Assembly: GCF_963678635.1 (NCBI RefSeq)
Contig: NC_087070.1
Coordinates: forward strand, 35,841,109 to 35,901,108
Length of the DNA: 60,000 nt
DNA from: Symsagittifera roscoffensis
Lineage: Eukaryota; Xenacoelomorpha; Acoela; Convolutidae
Direction: 5' to 3'
A program made the position numbers and the translations under genes. Positions within the stretch are counted from its first letter, which is position 1, and the number at the start of each line of letters is the position of its first letter. The notes beneath the pieces were generated by a model. The model was not told the origin of the DNA, made no database searches, and saw only the letters and a list, made by a program, of their open reading frames with translations. Shown in pieces: positions 51,101 to 60,000 of the stretch.

Positions 51101-54100
51101 TTTTGAGCAAAGCTGATGAAATATTTTCTCTTTTCTAGCTAGTGCTTCACAAATTTTCAATGAAGGAAAATGTCCTAGTGAGCAGTCAAATTTTGGGTAA
51201 ATATACAAATTATTAGCATATACAAAAGAAATGAGAAAGAGGCAAAATCAATTTATTTTATACGATTATTTGTTCAAGCAACCGAAATTCTTCCATGCGA
51301 AATCCTCTTCTCGAAAAGTTTCATAATCTGCTCATTCGTCCAACTGAACTATTTCAATAAATTCATTACTGTTCAATCTCTTTTCAACCACCAACAAAAC
51401 CAATCTCAAAATACCGATTCTGAAAAACAGTTCAACTCTTTCGTTTGGATGCCCAAATATGGATGTGTGGTGAAAGGAGATTCGATGGAGTTTTCCATTC
51501 AAATGGAGCTTTCGAAATTGCTGGATATGTTTGGAGAAGATGTTGATGGCATACATGGTATAGAAGCAGTGAGAACCAACGCAGATTCGGATTTGATAGC
51601 GGTAGTTGACAAGGTGAGAACAAAAAATTGGAAACTTTCAATAAGACCAGGGCAACTGAAAAATTAATTGCATTTTGAAAACTATTTTTAAAACTTTGAA
51701 TTTTGCAAGAAAAAAAAAGATTTCACGAGCAAGCTCTCTCATCTTCAAAGAAAATTTATAGTTGACTAAAATTTATAAAAAAAAACTAGGCTAGCTCAAT
51801 TAGAGTAATCTGAGTCAGTAGTTATTTTTATTTTACTCCGAAACAAAAAAATTAATTTAAAAACTAAAAGTCATTCAAGTTTTTGTTTTTGCGTAACTTG
51901 CCTTCCTTTTAGCAAATGAAATTCTATTGAACTAAATATGAAATAAAAAAGGAAACCTGGGAAACTTCAATTTGAAAACGATCAGTTTTTAATATTTTAA
52001 CCAGAAAGAGCAAATTTTAAAAACATGATTAAAAAAGCATATGAATCAAATATGATCTGTTAAATGACACAATAAAATTACGGGAACCGGAAAATGACAA
52101 AAAGAAACTAGTGTAGCCACTTCCTATGCAGGTAGCTGGAAAATTTTTTTCCACAAAAATTTATTTTAAAAATTACAAACGAAAACTATGCTTAACATAA
52201 AAAGCACTGGCTCCAATTGATCTCAGTTATATTTTAAGATACCCATGACAAAAAAGTTTTTCAGTTCATTTTTTTGTTTTTTTTTGGAACTTTTCGCGAG
52301 TTGATTACGCTAGCTAAAGGTTCAAATATAGTTTTTCTTACAGCTTACAATGAGTTTTCTGCTTAATGAAATGCTTTTTGCTCTGATTGATTGCCTAACT
52401 GGTTTTTTATTGGATTAAAAATCTAAGTTTTCAAACCAGTAGTGAAATTGATGCAGGACACTGCATACATAGATCTTGCCATGAAAGTTATAACAATCTT
52501 ATGAAAACAAAAACTTGGTGTGTTTTTTTTCTTGAAATTGAACTCTGATGTAAGAATGTAAAAAGTAAAAAACTTTGGAAGATACAGATTCTAATTTGAG
52601 ATTTTGATTTATTGCTTACTAGATACAAAATTTTGCTAACATTTTCTATTCAATCTTACAAGAAATCAGAGCCGTATAAGAAAATAAATTGTACTTTAAC
52701 CAGAGTACCGATGTCGCTTTCATTGCAAGTTGTCGCTTTCCCTGAACTTTGCGAGGTGTCTTTTTTGCGAAATTTCTTGAGTTGTCGCGGTGCCAGTCTT
52801 TGTCACCCCAGCTTGTCCCACTTGTCAGCTTGTTTTATGCCAACTTCCCCAAAATTACGATAGTATGAAACTCATTATGTTGAGGGCATCGGTACCCAAG
52901 TTATAGAACAATTGGATTTCTTATGCGGATCTTACATTTTGTTAGAATAAACTGGAAATGTTTTGGCATTGCTACAACTCGAAATAAAAAATAACTTGCA
53001 AAACTTGGGGAAAGCGGCAACTAGCAAGATTCGAAAGTTCACTTGAAACTTTAGAATTTCGGTTTAAGGTTGTTGGAGGTTGGTGCGCTACGCGCGCGTT
53101 GCAGCTTCGACGCGATAACCGGCTCTTAATTCAGTATAAATTCCTACCCTTGGTTCGCAAGTCCGCAATACTTGACGCGACTGCGTCGGTGTGTTTTGCT
53201 AGTTGTCTTTTATTGCGAGTTGTCTTTAATTTAGAATTGTCTTTTGTTGCGTGTTGTCGTATTACGGTAAAATCTAAATTCTTAAAGTGATTACGATCAA
53301 GAATATTTATTGTCTGTGCAAAAAAAAATTTCACTGTCATTTAAGGAAAGAAAAAACGAAAATTTTCATGAAATTTATTACACCCTGTGAATTTCTGGAA
53401 GAATGTAATTGGACCTGAGAAAATTTTTAAAAATTTTAGTGAAATTTTGACAAAGGAGATGAGCGTTGATCTTAGGTGTTAAAAAAGTTCTGAAAAAATA
53501 AATAAATTATAAAATTGTAACTAACACGGTTTTCTGGCAATGGCAGGATTAGCAAATTAATTTAATTTTTCTCAGCATTGAGTAAAACCATTCGTATCAA
53601 GAGTTAAAGGGCTTCAACATAAGGTATCACTCGAGAAGCTTTTATCTTTTATAGAAGCTTGTATCAAGAAGTAATCTATTGCAAGTCATACGGTATAACA
53701 AATGGGTTGCATGTTTAGACTGGAACTATCTCTATAAGTGAGTTCACTTTCAATTCAGTCCTGGAAACAAAGTCTGTCATCGTCGCCCGAGTGCCTGTGA
53801 ACTACTCTAACATCGGGTTACATGACTCAAATCGCATGCTGATCTCGTACGATGACCGAGTTATCTTAATCCAGACAGAAATTCCAGTTTCGGCTCCACA
53901 AAAGTTTTCCTTGCCTCTCCAAAGATCAAAAGGCACCCAAAATGACGAGGACGTTCAGGTTACGGTTGCGAAAATGGATATTTCAGATTGCATTATTCCT
54001 AGACAGCCAATGGTTTCAGGGTCTACTGAAACTCTACGGAGCTTGAAACTGATTCAAATTGGGTTTCCGAACGAGGGCGATGCTCGAATTCTTAACTGTT

Positions 54101-57100
54101 TTGTCAGTTTAGAAAAATCAGAACTAGAAAAGGAATCAAAACTCAACCGAGCTAGAAATTTGATCGATTCGGAAAATGTTAACGTAAGTTTCATTTAAAA
54201 GTTAATGCCAAGTTGTTGGCAGGGGCGGATCTAGGATTTTCTCGAGGGGGGTGGGGGGGGGGGGGGGGGGGGGGTGGCTTTTCAAAAAATTTTTGAAAAT
54301 TTTGACGACCTTTTTTTTAGGTCGACCAAATTGATTTTCCGAGCTCTCCTAAAGCAGTAAAAAGACGCTGTTTTGGCCAAATTTCCTGCGCCGCTAGCAA
54401 ATTTTTTGAAAAAATAGGTCAAAGTTTTTGGGAACTTTTTGGAAAATTTTGACAAAAAAATCCGCGTTTTTTTTTGGCGCGCGCTCCCCTCAAAGTTAGT
54501 ATATATTGGCGTCAAAGGCGCCCTTAGAAAATCCGCCCCTGGTTGTTGTCATAATTCTTTTTGGTCAACGAGCTGTTTTTTCACTCATGTGCGTACTTAA
54601 AAACCGTGTCGTAAATTCGAATCAACCATAAGCACCGTTATTTGAACAACTAAGTTTTTCAAGGCCACCAATATTGCAAACAATTTGGCAATGATATCTG
54701 AAATTTTCAAATTGATTGAAAAAAAAAACGATCGAAAGCGCAGATTTTTTTGGTTCTCGCAATTATAAAATTTAAATGATTCGTTTTTTTTTTTAATTTT
54801 CAGGTTGAAGATTTGCTTTGGATCACAAGACGACTCCAAGCTGAAATCTCAAGTGATGAATTGAAGAACTATCTAGAAAATTATGTCATCAACAACGCTG
54901 AAAAGCTGAACGAATCAATTGCAGAAGTCAGTAAGTATATACCCATGTATCGCTTTCAAAGTTAAATACTCAATTAAACAGCATTGTCGTAAGTTTTAGC
55001 CCCAAAGTGAGGTTCGCATTCAGATGCTTTCAATTCTACTAAAATTACTATTATTTTTAATGTAATTTTTGAAAAAAGTAGGATAAAATCAGGGCGGATC
55101 TAGGATCTTCCTAAACAGTGGCGGGTTTCGAAAAAAAAATCAAAAAGTTTGTCTACTTTATTTTCACGAACAGGCCAGAAAGGCCGTTTTTGACCAATAA
55201 AGCTGCATTTTTCAGGCAAGCACTCTCATCAAACTTAATTATATACCCTTGATAGAATTTTGTGTTTTTGTCGAATAATTGCTTGGTGTGATTTTTCTTC
55301 AGCCAGTTTTTGACTACTTAACCAGCATCCTTGACCAATTTTTTTTATATCATCTGAACCTGAAAATTATGGGGGTTTGACAATTCTGAACAAAGTTACA
55401 AGGTTTGCAAATTGAATTTTGAGATAGTATTTTTGCAATAAATTTCCATTTTTTATTAACGCGTAGTGTAGCCAGCAAAAAATCCGGCTCAAAAATTACT
55501 CTAAAATTAATTGAGGCATGTCAAAGGATTTAATGAGTGCAATAATAGAAGCAAGATTTACTGCTATGTTTTAATTTTTGCTCGCTGGAATAATTTTTGC
55601 GTTAGTTTAAAAAATATCATTTTTTGCAACTGTTTTTTAGTTTTGTTCCAAAAAAATATTTGATTTGTGCAGTAATTTCCTAAAAATTTTTGAGACTGGC
55701 AAAAATGCAGCAACAAAAACGCCAAAACTGCTGAGCAATCTATTTTTTCTATTGTGCAAGTCGTATATATGATCTCTAAATAATTACTTACAACTTTTGA
55801 AAAAATTCATCAAAGAACAAATAAAAAATTTCTGTAGTCCCTGATTTTATTAGCTATTCATGAAGTGAGTTTCAACAACTGCAGTGCTTTTTGAAAAAGA
55901 TTAAACAGCCCAAACTTCTCACTTTCAGTGTATTGAAAACAATTAACAAAAATTTGCAGAATTCTAACACAAAAAAGAGATAATAAAGTTTGTCAGTAAA
56001 ACCAATAAAAACCTAAAAAGTTTAAGTCGAACCAGACTGATTGTATATCAAGGTGATGCCCTGAATGTTCCGACGAATTTCTGAAGTTGCTTGAAAAGTT
56101 TTGGTTGAAAACGGACTAAATTTTTTCCATTATTTCTTCATTTTATCCCTCACACGCTGCGTAAAGTACTGGGAGATATATTGCAAGTCTCCTATACTAA
56201 AAATAAGAGCAAACTACTTGCCTCGCTTCAATTTAATTGGAACAATTTAATTCGCCGTTCTTGCTCGTTTTAACGGTCGTTACTGATGAGTTTGGCCAAT
56301 TTAGCGATTTTCAAACTCCTAATTTTTTTTAAAGAAACAACAAAAGTAATCACTCGTGTTTTTTTTTTCTTTTGAGTCCGGGAATAGAAAAAGTTTTACA
56401 ACTTTTACAAGATTTTTTTTGTCAAAAATGCTCAGTTAAAAATTCGAAAACTGACAAAATAAAAAAACTACCCCAAGCATAATTTTTCCTCATTTTCTTT
56501 GCAAGTGGAGACATTGACTGAACCAGTGTTACGCTAGCGAGCAGCTAGTGTTTTAGTATGAATCTTCTTTTACTGATTTAACTCACAAATGAAAGTGTTC
56601 ATTAAAAGGGTTCACTTTTTGTGCCTTTTTGCTATATCACGATCTGAAGCATTGGAAGTTTCATAGCATCTGTTCTCTGCTTTTTTGTGGCTAGTGATTG
56701 TGAAGTATTAAGCGTGCGTGGCCACGTGATTAGTGCGTGAGACTCATTTCTAGGTTGCAGTAGGTCGTAGGTTCGAGTCCGCGACGTTGCCGAAATTTTA
56801 GTAACTCGAGGCTTATGTTTACTTTTTCTAATTAAATTTTTCAGAACTCTATATATGCTTTTTGTCGTATTCTCGCTAGTGTTTGTAAAGCACTGCTTTG
56901 TCTCCTGAATATTTTTAGGCTAATAAACAAAAGCAGAGTACCCTTGAAACCGTTTTCAAAATTTTTCGGAGATAATTGTTTATTTTTGTCTTTTTTTCTT
57001 TAAAGAACTTTAAACATTTTCTATGTGCAGCCATAAATCTAGCAAAATGATTAATTGACTAAGGTAGACATAAGTTTTTTAAAACCAACATTTAACCGCG

Positions 57101-58830
57101 AAAAAAAATCAAGAAATTCCGAAAAAAAAAATTTCAGTATCTTTAGATTTTCAATTTTGAATTTTTTATTATTTAAAGAATCGCATAAAATCAATTCAGA
57201 AGCGCGTTTTTTTAGCCCTGCACACCTGTGCTAATTGAGTGTGTACTTTGAGCTCTACTTGAAAAATGTTTTAAAACAGCAAGATGAAAAAATTCAAAAA
57301 CTTTAAGAGCCAGGTTGCAATATATTAACGAATTTTAGGTTCTTTCTACCAGTTAAAACACACAATTTAAGTTTGCAAAACTTCACTAGATTCATTACTT
57401 TTTTAAAATTCGTAAGAACTGCAGAAAGAATTGTTTTTTTCTCATAGTATTAGGAGGCACTTTGAAAATTTGGAATTTTGTTATTTTTACAAGGAAATAT
57501 TTCTTTTTGTCAACAATCTACTTTTTATTTTAGATTCTCTGCAATTTTTCAAAATCAAAACAGTCAAGAAAAGAAGATTTTCTAACAAGCAGATCTCTCG
57601 AGAAAACGAATTCAGACGAAATGATTCATCGAGGCAGAAAATTACTTAAAACTAGTCGATATTTTTTTAATTTTAATTTCATATGTTCAAAAGAAGTTTT
57701 TGTTTGATCTTAGGCAAATTCAGTCGGGATCAGCAGAACTATCAAGTCGAAGACGAGCTACACGACACTATAGCCGACTTGGGCTACCAGATGAGGAAAC
57801 TGGTTTTCGGCTCAAACTACAATCTGATTGCGAGATACTTCAAACTGATGGAAATCGAAGGCATGTTATGATGGCTCTAATTAAAACTGAAAATGCAAAC
57901 ATATCATTAATTTTTTGCCGTCTTCCATTGAAGTCTTTCTTATTTATTAGAAATACGTTTCACTTTTTTGAAGCTCGGAACAAAAATTGAGCCTTTTTCC
58001 ATTAGCAATTTTGCTGTTTAGAATCTAAGCCGAAAGAGCTCCTAAACGAAATCTTCACAATGATTCGCTATGAATCTCTTCTTTGTCAACAAGATTCGAC
58101 CAATCAGAGCACAGCTGACTTAGACGACGAGGAGTCCAGCAAAGGTCGAATTTCTATCCAAGACTTGCAGAAACTTTTCGTTTCGGAAGAAGACGAAGTT
58201 TTTGCAGGTCGTCTGAGGTCAAAAGCAGACATTGCAGTCTTGCCTTTATTCGAAATGACCTGTCGGATAATTGAGCGGCTGTCTCAATCGTCTGAGTCAC
58301 ATGAAGCGAAAAAATTTATCCGATTTGTAGTAGACTCTATCAATAACAACAAAGAAACGTCGCTGTTTCAAAAAGTATCTGAAGAAAATTTGCTGAAACG
58401 TTTAGAGAGAATCAAAACTGAGAGCTCGAAAACAAAGCCAATATTGCAGGGAGTGAAAAAGGTTAGTAAAATTATGATTTCGTTTTATAGAAGAATAATA
58501 TTGACGGAACATTTCTAACCAATGGAAAAATTCTAACTCATGGAGTTTCTAACTGGAGGTAATGGTTCCCAAAATAACGTACAAATTTTAAATGAAACAA
58601 AAACTATGTACACTGAGTCATCCTTTGACAAGCTCAGCAAAAATTTAATTATTGAAAATCTATTTCAGATATCGCAGGTGACCAAAAGTGTTCCAGATGA
58701 TGAGAAAAGCTATTCAAGTCTATTACGGCAAATCACCCCGGAACTTAAATCAGAAAACAGTCAGGCAAGCAACATGACAATCGCCGATTTGCGGCGCAAA
58801 GCAAAAAAAGATTTGAACTTTAAATGGTAG
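48147..58830 (+). CDS. Gene C: unrecognised protein, 10 exons
   Basis: I do not recognise this family. Exons: 48147-48378, 49974-50095, 50737-51069, 51139-51196, 51279-51613, 53773-54183, 54804-54930, 57714-57860, 58022-58461 and 58669-58830. Joined they are 2367 nt, 788 residues ending TAG. The N-terminal two thirds is rich in short beta-type stretches (for example Val-Phe-Ile-Leu-Leu-Glu and Arg-Val-Ile-Leu-Ile-Gln), suggesting a beta-propeller or similar fold. The last third is helical, with charged stretches and a basic C-terminus. Phases agree at every junction if the 57861 donor is GC. The acceptor of the 53773 exon is weak (AAACAAAG); the better CAG at 53758 gives the wrong phase, so a small exon between 51.6 and 53.7 kb may be missing. 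No signal peptide or membrane span is obvious. A trafficking-type role is only a guess from the fold pattern. Confidence 0.78.
51616..53770 (+). other. Gene C intron, no repeat named
   Basis: A 2.1-kb intron. Short open frames at 52612-52863 and 53099-53340 have no splice support. A phase 0 to 1 exon may hide here. Confidence 0.4.
54220..54541 (+). mobile_element. MITE with terminal inverted repeats
   Basis: A 322-bp element begins CAGGGGCGGATCTAGGATTTTCT and ends AGAAAATCCGCCCCTG, which are complementary apart from CTAGG present only on the left. It is flanked by GTTGTTGG on the left (54212-54219) and GTTGTTGT on the right (54542-54549), a probable 8-bp target-site duplication of the hAT type. 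It contains a long G run near the left end and no transposase. It lies 36 bp after the gene C donor at 54184. Confidence 0.8.
55090..55110 (+). repeat. Solo end of the same MITE family
   Basis: CAGGGCGGATCTAGGATC matches the left end of the 54.2-kb element with one G missing. No matching right end was seen. Confidence 0.5.
56525..56912 (+). mobile_element. SINE A, copy 8
   Basis: Near full length: head 'gctagtgttttagtatgaat', 'ttgtggctagtgattg', tRNA-like part 'gcgtgcgtggccacgtgatt' with B box GGTTCGAGTCC, body 'gaggcttatgtttacttttt', and tail 'gtttgtaaagcactgctttg'. It is in the gene C intron, in the sense direction. Confidence 0.75.
57857..57866 (+). other. GC splice donor in gene C
   Basis: GAAG|GCATGT. 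The exon 57714-57860 ends in phase 1 only if this GC site is used, and the next exon (58022) needs exactly phase 1. The nearby GT at 57865 gives phase 2 and leads to an immediate stop in the next exon. Confidence 0.6.
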
Positions 58831-60000
58831 CCAATGCATATCAGTTATGAAGTTTGTTGCTTTCTGAAATTTGTTGCTTCATAAAGTACTTGCCCATGAA
58901 AAAGTAAAAGGTATTAAAAATAGAAATATTTTGGGGACCAATTTAGCAACCCCCCCCCCCCCTCATTCTCGCGTCGGGGGTGATAGTTCAATAGGTACTT
59001 GAGACATGTTTATAACCACTTGGAAATAATCTGAATGGTATGAAAGTGGAACGCCAAAATGTACAATATCAAACCTCAAAAATTATATTCGGAGTGAAAA
59101 AAATCAATAAAATTGAAGCACAAAGTGACTTTTTCTGTCCTAAATGAAAAAAACTATTGCATACATTATTAAGGTGTTGCGGAGAAGAGTTTTAGCTATT
59201 CAGAGACAAATTAGAGCTCCAACTTTGGTAACTCGCTTTCCTCGATTAGGCAATGTTCGCCCAATTAATAATTTCAAAAAAAAAACTTGTAATTCTCGAT
59301 TTTTTCTTTTTTCATTTTTTTTTCTCGATACTCAAATAAACTTAATTTCACTCGTTATGAACCCATCAACTATCTTTTTGCGTATGCTGACGTTTTTTGT
59401 AGCGTCTTACCGTTTATGGGGGGGATCAGGTTGCTCAATTGATCCAATATGGTACAAAGTTCAAAATTTAAAATAACGATTAATTTGTTGGTTTTAACTT
59501 GCACTGATTTAGTTGGCAAAACGTCATAGTTCAAAGACAATAGAAGTTTGCACAAAAAAGGAACGTGACAACAAAGCGGTAGTTATATTTTGGAAACTTA
59601 TAAACGCTGTCAAGTGTCGATAACGAAATAACTGTCAGCCATAAAGAGCCAAAAAAATAAAGGGTTATGCATCCAATTTTCCTTTGATTGGCTGAAAAAA
59701 TTGTTATAATGCGTTTAAAATTTTTGAGTTATCAGAACAAAATGAAATTTGAACAATTGTGAACAAAAGTTGAACAAGAACAACAAAATTAAACAAAATT
59801 GATCAAAAATAAGTTCGGTGAATTTTCAAATGTGTGGATAAACGGTTAAAAACGCTTTTCATTTTGTCAAATGCAAAATTTGCACAATTTTTCGAACTAT
59901 GCTACATATCTCGAGCTTCTGTGGATTCATTTGTGGCATGATATTTTAAACCAGTTTTTTTTTTCTTCACACTATGTTTAATTAAAAAATTCAAAAATTC
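58831..60000. other. No gene seen
   Basis: Sequence after the gene C stop codon. Open frames at 59144-59476 and 59370-59555 overlap on opposite strands and lack splice or coding support. A clear AATAAA poly-A signal right after gene C was not identified; the nearest is around 59105. Confidence 0.5.
58950..58962 (+). repeat. Poly-C run
   Basis: Thirteen C in a row about 120 bp after the gene C stop. Confidence 0.85.

Noticed and set aside
53099-53340. Overlapping open frames on both strands
   Set aside because: Repeated 'ttgcgagttgtct'-like sequence generates both; neither has splice support.
1-60000. CRISPR array, operon or other prokaryotic system
   Set aside because: No regularly spaced identical repeats with unique spacers and no Shine-Dalgarno-led gene strings; spliced genes show the DNA is eukaryotic.

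Overview
The window is AT-rich nuclear DNA from an animal, almost certainly an invertebrate. The evidence is intron-rich genes with GT-AG introns, a nicotinic-type Cys-loop receptor, a CR1/Jockey-like LINE, tRNA-derived SINEs and a MITE. Nothing in it is prokaryotic. I cannot name the species from the sequence. Coding exons are short and GC-richer than the surrounding introns, which are packed with diverged repeats.

Layout. 1-5.6 kb is repeat-rich and apparently intergenic. It holds a pair of tandem hairpins, a decayed zinc-finger coding remnant on the minus strand and two copies of a dispersed repeat. 5.68-38.76 kb is one plus-strand gene (gene A). I rebuilt it as 24 coding exons that stay in phase throughout, giving about 943 residues: an N-terminal region, a long coiled coil, a Gly/Lys-rich linker, a Cys/His cluster and a helical C-terminal half. 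I do not recognise the family. Its introns carry most of the repeats: SINE family A, SINE family B, a ~450 bp repeat here called LR-1 (six copies) and two tandem-repeat blocks.

38.95-47.84 kb is the 3' part of a minus-strand nicotinic acetylcholine receptor-like gene (gene B). Visible parts are the loop F exon, the loop C exon, the M1-M3 exon and the M3-M4 loop plus M4 exon. Its signal-peptide and Cys-loop exons are not visible. A dead LINE in the same orientation (about 41.3-45.0 kb) lies in the intron between M3 and M4. 48.15-58.83 kb is a second plus-strand gene of unknown family (gene C), about 788 residues in 10 exons, which starts head-to-head with the visible part of gene B. 58.83-60 kb shows no gene.

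The three genes share no visible pathway. Points of interest are the unassigned genes A and C, a Cys-x2-Cys-x6-Cys-x-His cluster split over an exon junction in gene A, two phase-supported GC-AG introns, a 4-bp repeat-unit change that breaks LINE ORF1, and several repeat families whose recognised copies all lie in plus orientation. All exon joins were worked out by eye from splice consensus and reading phase. RNA data or homologous proteins would be needed to prove them.
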